The notes beneath the pieces were generated by a model. The model did no database searches and was not told where the DNA came from. It worked only from the letters and a program-made list of their open reading frames with translations. This document shows, in pieces, positions 35,802 through 44,279 of a stretch of 64,000 bases of DNA (its first letter is position 1; each line of letters opens with the position of its first letter). Both the position numbers and the translations under genes were made by a program. Source of the stretch: CAYNST01 sp964434105 (GTDB lineage: Bacteria > Pseudomonadota > Gammaproteobacteria > Pseudomonadales > Cellvibrionaceae); assembly GCA_964434105.1 (NCBI GenBank), contig CAYSTJ010000010.1:30649-94648 (forward strand), in the 5' to 3' direction.

Positions 35802-36380
35802 ATGATGCCGCCTTCCATGAAAATGAACCTGGCCATAGTCCTGTTTACGGTTGCGGTATCCACGGCAGGAATCTGGGCGTTTTTGCACAACAGTCAGCAC
35901 CGGTCCGACAACCTTTCCGAACCGCATGAATACGAACATCACCGGGAATCAGAGCGGGATGTGCACGGCAAGCCGGGCGCCGATATTACACTGGCTGGCC
36001 CGCCGGTCCATGTGATGGAACTGAATGCGTCAAAGGATATGGTTTTAACCCTGGAGAGCAGTCATCGGGGCGAAATCCACGTCGAGGTCTCAGTCGACAG
36101 TGGTCTGCACCTTATCTCTGATCAAACCGAATGGCGATTCAATGGCCATCGCGATACGCTGCAGATTCCGATCAGCATTTACGCTGCAAAAGAAGGCCGT
36201 CATCTACTGCAACTGCAAGTGGTTACACAGGATACTGACAGCCGGCAGGAATATCGATCGTTGGCCGTCGAAATTCGGGTCGGGCAGCAGGAACACCAAA
36301 AACTTTTTGAAAAACACCGGGTAACTGGAGAAACTGCGCCGACATATGTACCATTGGACGCCGTCGAGACCATCGAATAA
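35802..36380 (+). CDS. Unrecognised membrane-anchored protein, partner of the zincin lipoprotein
   Basis: The 192-residue product is not recognised. It has a short N-terminus, one helix (LAIVLFTVAVSTAGIWAFL, about 11-29), a His/Glu-rich stretch (EPHEYEHHRESERDVHG) and a beta-rich part (VLTLESSHRGEIHVEVSVDSG, HLLQLQVVTQD). The helix implies an inner-membrane anchor with the rest in the periplasm. The ATG at 35802 has a GAGGA site and lies 7 bp after the previous stop. It ends 5 bp before a cluster of GTAAC elements. Confidence 0.65.
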   Translation: MMPPSMKMNLAIVLFTVAVSTAGIWAFLHNSQHRSDNLSEPHEYEHHRESERDVHGKPGADITLAGPPVHVMELNASKDMVLTLESSHRGEIHVEVSVDSGLHLISDQTEWRFNGHRDTLQIPISIYAAKEGRHLLQLQVVTQDTDSRQEYRSLAVEIRVGQQEHQKLFEKHRVTGETAPTYVPLDAVETIE

Positions 36381-36385
36381 TCGTT

Positions 36386-36640
36386 GTAACGTTCAACTCA
36401 CACCCCGCTTTGCTCCCGGTACCTGCCAATGACGGGTAATTATTCAGCTTGCGTCAGAGTGTGTCAGCGCAAGTTGAAAATGTGATTTTAGGGGTGTCAA
36501 TTCACCGCGCATTCTACGCGTCGTCCTCCGGGCCGGCTGGCCATTCTTAGCCCCGCTTTCATTTTGTCGGTACAGGGGCAAATCGGGGCGTGCGCTGAAT
36601 AATTACAACGAAGGCTGCTTTAAAAACGGTAGAATTCGCC
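36386..36640. mobile_element. Nested GTAAC elements: copy C2 inserted inside older copy C1
   Basis: Copy C2 spans 36436-36606, from GTAATTATTCAGCTT to GCGCTGAATAATTAC. It is flanked by AATGACGG (36428-36435) and AACGAAGG (36607-36614), an 8-bp duplication with two mismatches. The outer sequence, GTAACGTTCAACTCAC to GTACCTGCC before it and CTGCTTTAAAAACGG after it, reads as one collinear older copy, C1, when C2 and one duplicate are removed. C1 starts at 36386, just past the preceding stop codon. The remaining gap to 36771 shows nothing else. Confidence 0.7.
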
Positions 36641-36771
36641 GGCCTTGCTGATGCGTGACCGGTTCAGCCGGTAACCCATCGAATGGCAAGGCCACCCGGA
36701 CCAACCCACCGGTTATTGTTAACCGACAGCGCCGGACTCGACCCTATAAAAAACAGACATCGGAGCGATTC

Positions 36772-38184
36772 ATGAAACCATGGTACCCGGGGCTTTTGTG
36801 CGTTTTACTGGCTGGCTGCAGCGGCAGCAACCCGACGGGCAGCGCAATGGAAGTCGATCAACTGTATCGCGGTTACTGCGCGTCATGCCACGGCGAACGG
36901 CTCACCGGCGGGCTCGGCAGCTCCCTGATCGACGGCGTCTGGAATCACGGTAGCAGCGACACGGAGATCGCAGCCAATATTAAAAACGGTATACCCGCCA
37001 TGGGCATGCCCGCCTGGGCAAAATCATTGAGTGATGAAGATATTCTGCGCCTCGTCATTTTTATCCGGGAAAAGGAAGCCAATGCTCAGGCAACGCCGCC
37101 AGTGACGGATACCCACCAAGCCGACGTGTTCACGTCCGACCTGCACCAGTTCCGGCTGCAAAAAGTCGGCGATGGTACAGGCCTGTTGTGGTCTCTGGAT
37201 TTTCTACCCGATGGTGACATCCTGGTAACCCAGCGCGACGGGATTTTGTGGCGATTCAGGGAGGGTAAGCGGTTTGGCCCCGTGCAGGGTACGCCCACCG
37301 TCCGGGCGGTCAGCCAGGGTGGATTACTGGCGGTCCAGTTGCACCCGGATTATAGCGATAACGGCTGGATCTATCTTTCCTACAGTTCCGACCTCGACAA
37401 AGGCAGCATGACCCAGGTCGTCCGGGGCCGAATAAAAAATGACAAATGGGTCGACGAAGAAACAGTATTTGAGGTTCCGGAAGACTTTTTGATGGCGGCC
37501 GGGCACCATTATGGTACCCGCTTTGTATTTCAGGATGGGTACCTGTACTTCAGCATCGGGGATCGCGGCACCCCCGCGCTGGCGCAGGACCTGAGTCATC
37601 CGGCCGGCAAGATTCACCGCATTCACGACGATGGTCGCATACCCGCCGACAATCCGTTTGTCGACCAGCAAGACGCGTTTCCCTCGATCTGGAGCTACGG
37701 CCACCGCAACCCGCAGGGGATGGATCTGGACCCGGCCACCGGAACCCTCTGGGCTGCAGAACACGGCCCACGTGGCGGCGACGAAATCAATCTGATCGGG
37801 AAAGGCCATAATTACGGCTGGCCGACCATCACCTACGGCATGAACTACGACGGCACCCCGGTAACCGACAAAACCCATCAGGACGGCATGGAGCAGCCTC
37901 GCCATTACTGGGTGCCGTCCATTGCCGTATCCGCGATCGAGTTCTATACCGGCGACCAGTTTCCGCAATGGCAAAACCATCTGCTGGCCGGCAGCATGGC
38001 CAGCGAACAGCTGCATCGACTGGTTATCAAGGACGGTAAAGTGCTGGAAGACGAAATTCTGATGAAGGGCCAAGGGCGGATCCGCGACCTGGCCACCGGG
38101 CCGGATGGTTATGTGTATCTGTTGATTAACGACACTGAAAATCCGCACGCCGGCGCGCTATACCAGCTCCAACCCGTACGCTGA
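36772..38184 (+). CDS. Cytochrome c-PQQ-dependent sugar dehydrogenase fusion lipoprotein
   Basis: This 470-residue protein has a lipobox (LLCVLLAGC, Cys16), then a class I cytochrome c domain (about 30-100; heme motif Cys36-Ala-Ser-Cys39-His40, likely axial Met in AMGMPAW). A soluble aldose dehydrogenase (Asd/GSDH-type) beta-propeller follows, with SLDFLPDGDILVTQRDG, IWSYGHRNPQGMDLDP, GPRGGDEINLIGKGHNYGWP and YLYFSIGDRGT. Enzymes of this type oxidise sugars with PQQ and pass electrons to cytochrome c, so the fusion would supply its own acceptor at the membrane. The ATG at 36772 has a GGAG site. PQQ synthesis genes are not nearby. Confidence 0.9.
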   Translation: MKPWYPGLLCVLLAGCSGSNPTGSAMEVDQLYRGYCASCHGERLTGGLGSSLIDGVWNHGSSDTEIAANIKNGIPAMGMPAWAKSLSDEDILRLVIFIREKEANAQATPPVTDTHQADVFTSDLHQFRLQKVGDGTGLLWSLDFLPDGDILVTQRDGILWRFREGKRFGPVQGTPTVRAVSQGGLLAVQLHPDYSDNGWIYLSYSSDLDKGSMTQVVRGRIKNDKWVDEETVFEVPEDFLMAAGHHYGTRFVFQDGYLYFSIGDRGTPALAQDLSHPAGKIHRIHDDGRIPADNPFVDQQDAFPSIWSYGHRNPQGMDLDPATGTLWAAEHGPRGGDEINLIGKGHNYGWPTITYGMNYDGTPVTDKTHQDGMEQPRHYWVPSIAVSAIEFYTGDQFPQWQNHLLAGSMASEQLHRLVIKDGKVLEDEILMKGQGRIRDLATGPDGYVYLLINDTENPHAGALYQLQPVR

Positions 38185-38357
38185 ACGGGTTCGGACGCTT
38201 AACAGACAGCCCGGAACGCCAACAACCAGCCGCCTGCATTGCTGGCTGACAGCCCGGACCCGGGGTGTTGGCCGGGATCATGACAGGTCTTCGGCCTGAA
38301 AAGCCTTATTTAGCCTTATTTAGCCTCAGTCAGGCTCGGCGTTCGGTTAACCAATTA

Positions 38358-38867
38358 TCAATACAGCGCACAACGCATCAGAATCGCCGGGAACGCGACA
38401 TCCGGACCAATAGCAACTGCAACTCCGTTTATTGGTGCAAAGCCCAATGCTGCATAGAATGCGACGCCGTTAAGGCTCGAGAGTACTTCAAACGTACCTA
38501 TCGATTGGGCGTGTGCAGCGATAGCACATTGCTGATAAATACGTTTACCGACACCGCGCCGGATCCAATGCGGATGGGTTCCGAAGTGTCTCAGGTGTCC
38601 GATACCCTCTGTCGCTTCCGCAACGCCGTGAGGCGTGACTCTGGTCCAGCCCCCGCACCCGATAATCATTCCGTTGCGGGACTCGCCAACATAATAGGTG
38701 CCCGATGCGAGCAGCGCCGGATTTGCCTTTGTAATCAACGGCAATACAGCGGCAAGAATGTCAGGGTCATAGGCGCATCCCATCAGTGCAGGATAGGATG
38801 CAGACAGTACGTTTTCTATGGCTGCCCTGTCATCGGGGGTGGCTACCCGGGTTATAAAGTCTTCCAT
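38358..38867 (-). CDS. GNAT family N-acetyltransferase
   Basis: The 169-residue protein matches GCN5-related acetyltransferases. TRVATPDDRAAIENVLSASYPALM is the first strand and helix, IIGCGGWTRV the central strands, and LRHFGTHPHWIRRGVGKRIYQQC the acetyl-CoA binding loop (family pattern RxGxG, here RRGVG). FEVLSSLNGVAFYAALGFAPI is the conserved last helix. The acceptor substrate cannot be inferred. The gene stands alone between a convergent dehydrogenase gene and a 430-bp gap. Confidence 0.88.
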   Translation of the reverse strand: MEDFITRVATPDDRAAIENVLSASYPALMGCAYDPDILAAVLPLITKANPALLASGTYYVGESRNGMIIGCGGWTRVTPHGVAEATEGIGHLRHFGTHPHWIRRGVGKRIYQQCAIAAHAQSIGTFEVLSSLNGVAFYAALGFAPINGVAVAIGPDVAFPAILMRCALY

Positions 38868-39089
38868 TGTTCAATTGCTATAAATGTGTGCGTCGAGTTG
38901 TGTGCTGAAGGTTTAATGCAGCATCCCAATGGCTTTTGGGGATACCGAACCGTTGCTTAAAATGCGCCAGCATGCTGACCAGAATGCCTCCCGCAGCCAA
39001 CCTTTCTTTTATCCTGTGCTCAAGTCTTCAAAAAGTACCATTTAAATCGCTGATCCAGCGCTTGTGATAGAGAAGGGGGATCAGAGCAG
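38868..39089. other. Start of a gene-poor stretch
   Basis: The gap between the GNAT gene and the Fic remnant is 430 bp (38868-39297). Apart from a doubtful small zinc-ribbon frame at 39090, nothing is recognised. This stretch and the broken Fic gene suggest a locally decaying region. Confidence 0.35.
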
Positions 39090-39287
39090 ATGGGGACCCA
39101 CTCCTGCAAAGTATGCGGCAGTAGCTGGAATGGACAGCGTGCCATGGACCGCGACTGCCCCATCTGCAAGACACATTTTTTTGCAAACTTCAAGGCGACC
39201 TGGCGCGCATGGATGTGGCCGACACCAAGTATAATGCAGGCCCTCTCAAACAATGCAGGAATACGTCATTCGCCAAGGCAAACTTAA
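39090..39287 (+). CDS. Possible small zinc-ribbon protein (doubtful)
   Basis: A 65-codon frame begins MGTHSCKVCGSSWNGQRAMDR and continues DCPICKTHFF. The two Cys-x2-Cys pairs 13 residues apart could bind zinc. The ribosome site is weak (CAGAG), the second half has no clear pattern, and the frame sits between a GNAT gene and a pseudogene. It may be a real small protein, a gene remnant or chance. Confidence 0.25.
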   Translation: MGTHSCKVCGSSWNGQRAMDRDCPICKTHFFANFKATWRAWMWPTPSIMQALSNNAGIRHSPRQT

Positions 39288-39297
39288 GTGGGAAGGT

Positions 39298-39831
39298 TCA
39301 CCGAGAAAGCAGTTCGATGTAGGCTTGATAGCTGTAACTGCGACTTTTCTTCAGGCCCGTCACTTCCGTCACTATGCCCAGATCCTCCAGCACTTTGACC
39401 GCCGCTGTAGCGGTCGGAAATGTTGTGCTCAAGCCCTGCCGCACGCGCTCAATGGTAAAGCGTGGCATCATGGGCAGCATTTCGAATAAACGGTAGCTTA
39501 AGGGGCTGACTTTCGGCGCTTCAAGCAGGCGGCGCCGATCCGTCGCTATTTGGCTCGCGATAGCGATAATGCTGCGCTCGGCGTCACCGGCGGCCGTCAC
39601 CACACCTTCAAGGAAGAAAGTGATCCAGGACTCCCAGTCGCCTTCGATACGAATGTCAGACAAACGCCGATAGTATTCGGACTGATGCTGCTTGAAATAG
39701 CCGCTCAGATACATGAGAGGCTCTGTCAGCAATCCCCAGTGCTCCAGTAGTGCTGCGATCAAAAGTCGACCGATACGACCATTGCCATCAAGGAAAGGGT
39801 TTAAAGAAATCTTTAATTTACTCCCTTCGTA
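39298..39831 (-). pseudogene. 5'-truncated Fic family gene remnant
   Basis: The frame encodes the C-terminal part of a Fic (AMPylating) protein: NPFLDGNGRIGRLLIAALLEHWGLLTEPLMYLSGYF, then a winged-helix region (FTIERVRQGLSTTFPTATAAVKVLEDLGIVTEVTG). The Fic motif is HPFx(D/E)GNGRxxR, and here the catalytic His is replaced by Asn at the break near 39800. Upstream the frame reads into unrelated A/T-rich DNA and meets TAA at 39832-39834. About 200 N-terminal residues of a normal Fic protein are missing, so no activity is expected. Short ATTAAAG/CTTTAAT repeats (39811-39870) mark the junction. Confidence 0.8.
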
Positions 39832-39943
39832 TTAAAGCATCCTTTAATAAGAGGCTCAGGTATTAAAGATCACATCAATACGAGGCGTCCTTAACAGGAC
39901 TAGCGGCAATGGCACTGACTTAAGCACAAGTTATTGAATATAT

Positions 39944-40096
39944 TCACAAATACGCGGAGAAATAAAGAAAGGCTGGCCCCGGGTTGTTAAGATACAATTT
40001 GCAGAAAACAACCTCGCGAAAATAGTTGAGCATTGAATTCTTTGCGATGGCTACAGCGCTTTCGTAATCGAACCATCGTTCCGGCTTGATCGTCAT
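39944..40096 (-). CDS. Possible 50-residue protein after the hydrolase (doubtful)
   Basis: A short frame (MTIKPERWFDYESAVAIAKN, ending FLYFSAYL) begins 4 bp after the stop of the hydrolase gene on the same strand. The composition is protein-like, but there is no clear ribosome site or family match. It could be a translationally coupled small gene or a remnant. The rest of the gap (39832-39943) shows only A/T-rich short repeats. Confidence 0.2.
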   Translation of the reverse strand: MTIKPERWFDYESAVAIAKNSMLNYFREVVFCKLYLNNPGPAFLYFSAYL

Positions 40097-40100
40097 TTCA

Positions 40101-40928
40101 TTAACCTGAACAATGTTCTTCGAGAAAATTCAAAGCATCATCAAACCATACCGAAACCCCACTGTACGGGAAGCTGTGTCCGTCCTGACTACTGCCACCA
40201 AACCTGGGATAGATTTTTAGCTGAACCTTTTTGCCTGCTGCCTGCCCAGTGGCAAACAATTCACTGCTCGGTGTCAGGTCGTAGTCGTTTTCGGCCTGGA
40301 AGTGAAAAATCGGTCCCTTTGCCCTGGCTGCTGCCCGCATCAATAGATCCTGAAGCGATTTGGAATCCTGCCAGCTCTGCGCACCACCGGCCGCATTGAT
40401 GCCGGCGCAATAGTCACCGCCTGCCATGCCCAGCATTACCTGTATGCCACCGAACGAATTGCCCGCCGTTGCAATTCTGGCAGGGTCGACGAAGGGCTGC
40501 TCTCGCAGCCAGTTTAGCGCTGCAATCTGATCGCTCAGATGATCACCTTGATGCAATTCCACAAGTTTTTGTGGGGTACTGTCAAAAGGATTCCACCGGG
40601 CGCGCCTTATCTGATCCATGATGTAGGGCCCCTGATCTTCGCTCAAGCCCTGGCCCCGGCGATAGGGCATGAAAAACGCCCAGCCCTGACGAGTAAATTT
40701 TGGGCCTATTGCCGCACTGGCCATGCTGTTAGCCATGCCTGGAGCGCTGCCATGGCTGTACAGAATTACCGGAAACGGGCCTTTGCCGTCGGGTAAATAC
40801 AGCTCCCCTTTAAGCGTGAGCGTGCCATTTGGAAATTCCACAATTTCCTGTACCGGTTTGTCCGCCGCCCAACTCCCGGCGCTGAATCCCAAAGTTAGTA
40901 CGCAAAGTAGCGCTTTCATTAATTTCAA
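40101..40928 (-). CDS. Secreted dienelactone-hydrolase-like alpha/beta hydrolase
   Basis: The 275-residue protein has a signal peptide (MKLMKALLCVLTLGFSAGSWAAD) and an alpha/beta hydrolase fold. The nucleophile is Ser158 in TAGNSFGG, the acid is probably Asp215 or Asp217 (AENDYDLTP), and His251 lies in QDGHSFP. The N-terminal LYLPDGKGPFPVILYSHGS holds the oxyanion region. Family members split esters and lactones, or act as peptidases; the substrate here is not predictable. Met4 (40919) is an alternative start. An inverted repeat at 40989-41009 lies 61 bp upstream and could be its operator. Confidence 0.85.
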   Translation of the reverse strand: MKLMKALLCVLTLGFSAGSWAADKPVQEIVEFPNGTLTLKGELYLPDGKGPFPVILYSHGSAPGMANSMASAAIGPKFTRQGWAFFMPYRRGQGLSEDQGPYIMDQIRRARWNPFDSTPQKLVELHQGDHLSDQIAALNWLREQPFVDPARIATAGNSFGGIQVMLGMAGGDYCAGINAAGGAQSWQDSKSLQDLLMRAAARAKGPIFHFQAENDYDLTPSSELFATGQAAGKKVQLKIYPRFGGSSQDGHSFPYSGVSVWFDDALNFLEEHCSG

Positions 40929-40988
40929 CAGGATTCTCCCGTTAACCTGCTTCTGGTGGCTGGTTTTCCTGAACGTACTGACCTCTCA

Positions 40989-41009
40989 TCAGGTTCAGGT
41001 CGAACCTGA
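40989..41009. promoter_or_regulatory. Inverted repeat, possible operator
   Basis: TCAGGTTC and GAACCTGA form perfect 8-bp arms around a 5-bp centre. The site lies 61-81 bp upstream of the secreted hydrolase start, a suitable place for a repressor or activator. No regulator gene adjoins it. Confidence 0.35.
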
Positions 41010-41138
41010 CGTTACATGCCGGTGAACGGCAAATCAAGGAACGGTCATGTGATGCACTACGCGCTTATGCCCGGGTACGTATATTTACGTATTGAACCCG
41101 ACCGGACCATACCGTCATTATCAGTCGTACGAATAATT

Positions 41139-41346
41139 GTAGTTATTCAGTTAGCTGTCCGAAACCGTTCAGATCGCCTCCAGATTTGGCCAGAGCAAGG
41201 CAAAAAATGTGCGTTTCCGCCTGTAATTACTCTGGGCCGTCTGGCCAGGCGTTCACACCTGTTTCCGACAGGTTTATGTCCATTTTTTTAACGCAGCCTT
41301 CAGTTGTAGATACACGGGCAAGTCGGGATGTGAGCTGAACAATTAC
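41139..41346. mobile_element. Long-form GTAAC element, copy D
   Basis: The 208-bp element runs from GTAGTTATTCAG to GAGCTGAACAATTAC. It is flanked by GAATAATT (41131-41138) and CAATAATT (41348-41355), a near-perfect 8-bp duplication. Internal blocks GTTCAGATCGCCTCCAGATT and TTTTTTTAACGCAGCCTTCA are shared with copy F. The short forms (A, G) lack the middle block containing CACCTGTTTCCGACAGGT. It ends 32 bp before the beta-propeller lipoprotein gene. Confidence 0.7.
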
Positions 41347-41378
41347 CCAATAATTATTATAATTCGGAGCAACACGCT

Positions 41379-44240
41379 ATGCGGAAAACCCTGAGTGCTG
41401 CCATTGCACTGGCGCTATTGAGCGGCTGCGGCGAGCCGGAAAAAGACCCGGATAACGAACCACAGCAGCCCGACCTGATCGACTATAGCCACCTGGAGAT
41501 GACCCGCCCAACCACCGGGGCACTGCAATTGGCAGATGAAGCCACGCTTGCCCGGCACATCAAGAATGGGTTGCGGCTGACCATGGCGGCGGCCTACTCC
41601 GGCTTTGGCGGCTCATCACCCCCGGGCGGCGGTTCGTCCAGCTCCGGCGGCTTGCCGCCACCCACACCAACACCGGCGCCCAGCCCCGTACCTTCGCCCG
41701 GCAGTGGAGGCGACGCCGGATCCGGCGGCGGCGGGGACGCCTTTTCCGATACCAATGTTCACGTGGCCGGCGTCGATGAGTCCGATTTTGCAAAATTTGA
41801 TGGCGCACACTGGTATGTTGCTACCTCCACCACCCGCACAACCGATTTGACCATATCGGGGTCGGCCGGCTTTCAGATTGTATCTACCGATCCGACAGTG
41901 CCTGCAGCGGAGATTCTCGGACAGTTCAAACTGGACGAGCAGTGGGGGAATGTCGGCGAAATGTACCTGGTTGGCGAGCCCGGCGCGACCTCTCGCGTCG
42001 TGTTGCTGCGCGGCCAGTATGGCACTGTGCCAATCGCCTTCCCAACGTGGGGCGGATCAGGTACCGTTCCAATGCCTACCCCACCACCAGTGCCTACACC
42101 CACACCAACCCCGGGCCCTACCCCAACTCCAATCCCGATCCCGATGCCTGCTCCAGCAAGCTCAGAGCCTGCACCCGTCACCGTAGCAGCGGCAGCCATG
42201 CCAGGCTGGTTCGAACCGGTAAACGGCAAAGTGCGGGTTCAACTGGTCGATGTGGAAGACCCACAGGCGCCGTCGGAAGCGTGGGACATTCAACTGGATG
42301 GCACACTGATCGATAGTCGAAAGATCGGTGACGTGCTCTACCTGGTGACGCGCTTCGAACCCTGGGTGCAGGGGCTTCACTTCGGCGGCAGCGATGCGGC
42401 TGTAAGCCACAAAAACGAAGAAATCTTGGTCGATCAACCACTCAGCGCGCTCGTACCTCAATTTCAAATCGCGGGTGGCGAACGACAACCCCTGACCACT
42501 GACTGTTTTGTGCAGCAGGATCTGCCCGAAAACAGCGGGTTCGCGAGCCTGGTACACATCACAGCCGTCGACCTGAGTGCGCAGTCAATATTGTCCAGTC
42601 GCTGTCTGAACTCGGCCATCAGCGCCATAAGTATGTCTCAGGATTCACTTTACCTGACAGGCGAGATCATGGGGTCGTCGAACTGGCGTGGTGGCGATAC
42701 TGTTATCCACAAGTTTGCGCTGGATGAAGCCTCCGGCCTGACCTATGCTGCCACCGGCTCGGTTACCGGCAGCATTCACGGTCAAAGTGATCCCGCGTTT
42801 CGTCTCCATGAGCATGGCGACGAATTGCGCGTCGTTACCACCCGCTGGACAACGGGTCCGGAGCATCAACTGTTCATACTCAAGCCAGAAGGCCAGACGC
42901 TCGAGACCGTGGCTATGCTGCCCAACAGTGACCGGCCAGAGCCACTTGGCAAGCCCAACGAAGATATATTCTCTGTTCGCTTTGAAGCTGAACGCGCGTT
43001 TATCGTGACGTTTCAGCGGACGGACCCGCTGTATGCCATCGATCTGAGCGACCCGCTGGATCCAAAAGTCGCGGGCGAGCTGGAGATTCCCGGGTTTGCG
43101 ACCTATATGCACCCGCTCAATGAACGCTATCTGTTTACGCTGGGACGGGAAGCGAGTAATACGGGCGTTGCGCAAGGCATTAAAGCTGAGCTGATTGATT
43201 TGTCTGGCGGCGATCCGGTCAGCGTCAATAGCCTTGTCTTTGGCGACCGAAACAGCCACAGCGAAGCGCTCCACAATTTGCGGGCGTTGAATTTTCTGCA
43301 GGTCGACGACGACACCTGGCGAATCGCGTTCCCCTACCGTCAATCCATTTCCAGCTTCCAGGGGGACGGCCAGACCTGGCAAACAACACAGATCAACGGT
43401 CTGCAATTGATGGAGATCACCGGCCTCGAGGGTGACGGCGCGCTACTGGAAGATGCCGGCTTTATCGAAGCAGAGAACGGTGTGAGCGCCTATTCAAGTC
43501 TTGTCAGCCGTGGCCTGTTACAGGGCGACGCCGCATTCTATACGCACAAAAACGCAATCTGGGCAGCAGCCTGGGGCGCGGCAGAACTGGCCACGGGCCC
43601 TATCACCGCCGCGCCGCCAAGCTGTGACACCCATGCCGTCGATGGCATTGAACTGACGATTTCCCTTGAGTCAGCCGGTCAGCATGACGCTTGCGAAACA
43701 ACGGTGACCATCAGCGACGGTGCCTATGAGGCAATCCTCGAGCCACGGGCGTCTCAGAGCACCGATCAATCCTGCCTATTTACGGGCGCGACGGAACGTG
43801 CGGGAAACTATGCCATTGCAGCGGAATTACCCGGATTCGAACGGCAGTATCGTCGCGTCATCGTGTGGCAGGATGAGTGCCACGTGATAACCGAGAAGCC
43901 GCGTTTAACGCTGCTGGATTGCAGTTTGCGCAGCCCATCGGGCCTGGAAGTTTTTGTCCAGGTACCCGGCGAGGTTCAGTGCGCCAGCGGACGGGTAAGC
44001 ATGATCCAGGACGGCACAGCGCACGCACTGGATTGGATCGGTGGTGGCGACATTATAGATGAAGACGGGATCATGCAATCGTACTGTTATTACGTGAGCT
44101 CGGGCGAACTTCCTCAGGGGCTGACGCTGGAAGTCGATTTCGACGGATACGCGCCGTATGAAGAATCGGGCATAAACCTGCCGCATGAAACGTGCAGCTC
44201 GAATGCGATCCAACGGGAATTGTTCCTTACACCACTGTAA
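41379..44240 (+). CDS. Beta-propeller domain lipoprotein (Beta_propel family)
   Basis: This 953-residue protein has a lipobox (ALALLSGC, Cys17) and the hallmark DTNVHVAGVDESDFAKFDGAH of the secreted C-terminal beta-propeller family (PF09826-like). Two low-complexity inserts are present: a Gly/Ser/Pro/Thr-rich stretch at about 75-120 and a Pro/Thr stretch at about 225-265 (PTPPPVPTPTPTPGPTPTP), probably flexible linkers. The propeller continues to about 745. A Cys-rich tail (about 750-953) with several beta repeats (CETTVTISDGAYEAILEPR) ends it. The family's function is not established; an envelope or cell-surface role is likely. Downstream a weak hairpin lies at 44256-44279. Confidence 0.85.
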   Translation: MRKTLSAAIALALLSGCGEPEKDPDNEPQQPDLIDYSHLEMTRPTTGALQLADEATLARHIKNGLRLTMAAAYSGFGGSSPPGGGSSSSGGLPPPTPTPAPSPVPSPGSGGDAGSGGGGDAFSDTNVHVAGVDESDFAKFDGAHWYVATSTTRTTDLTISGSAGFQIVSTDPTVPAAEILGQFKLDEQWGNVGEMYLVGEPGATSRVVLLRGQYGTVPIAFPTWGGSGTVPMPTPPPVPTPTPTPGPTPTPIPIPMPAPASSEPAPVTVAAAAMPGWFEPVNGKVRVQLVDVEDPQAPSEAWDIQLDGTLIDSRKIGDVLYLVTRFEPWVQGLHFGGSDAAVSHKNEEILVDQPLSALVPQFQIAGGERQPLTTDCFVQQDLPENSGFASLVHITAVDLSAQSILSSRCLNSAISAISMSQDSLYLTGEIMGSSNWRGGDTVIHKFALDEASGLTYAATGSVTGSIHGQSDPAFRLHEHGDELRVVTTRWTTGPEHQLFILKPEGQTLETVAMLPNSDRPEPLGKPNEDIFSVRFEAERAFIVTFQRTDPLYAIDLSDPLDPKVAGELEIPGFATYMHPLNERYLFTLGREASNTGVAQGIKAELIDLSGGDPVSVNSLVFGDRNSHSEALHNLRALNFLQVDDDTWRIAFPYRQSISSFQGDGQTWQTTQINGLQLMEITGLEGDGALLEDAGFIEAENGVSAYSSLVSRGLLQGDAAFYTHKNAIWAAAWGAAELATGPITAAPPSCDTHAVDGIELTISLESAGQHDACETTVTISDGAYEAILEPRASQSTDQSCLFTGATERAGNYAIAAELPGFERQYRRVIVWQDECHVITEKPRLTLLDCSLRSPSGLEVFVQVPGEVQCASGRVSMIQDGTAHALDWIGGGDIIDEDGIMQSYCYYVSSGELPQGLTLEVDFDGYAPYEESGINLPHETCSSNAIQRELFLTPL

Positions 44241-44255
44241 GTTCCGCATCACGGG

Positions 44256-44279
44256 GCGGGCCTGTTAACGCAGGTCCGC
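44256..44279 (+). terminator. Hairpin after the beta-propeller gene
   Basis: GCGGGCCTG pairs with CAGGTCCGC (one G-T pair) around a TTAACG loop, 16 bp past the stop. No T-run follows, so termination is uncertain. The rest of the gap to recQ (44280-44529) shows nothing recognised. Confidence 0.4.

Noticed and set aside
38318..38342. Short direct repeat CCTTATTTAG x2
   Set aside because: Only two units of about 11 bp. Too short to distinguish from chance and not linked to any feature.
38265..38960. 231-codon plus-strand frame over the GNAT gene
   Set aside because: The opposite strand encodes a clear acetyltransferase. This frame has no family pattern.
42645..43406. 253-codon minus-strand frame inside the beta-propeller lipoprotein
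   Set aside because: It is antisense to a well-supported gene and lacks a ribosome site or family match.
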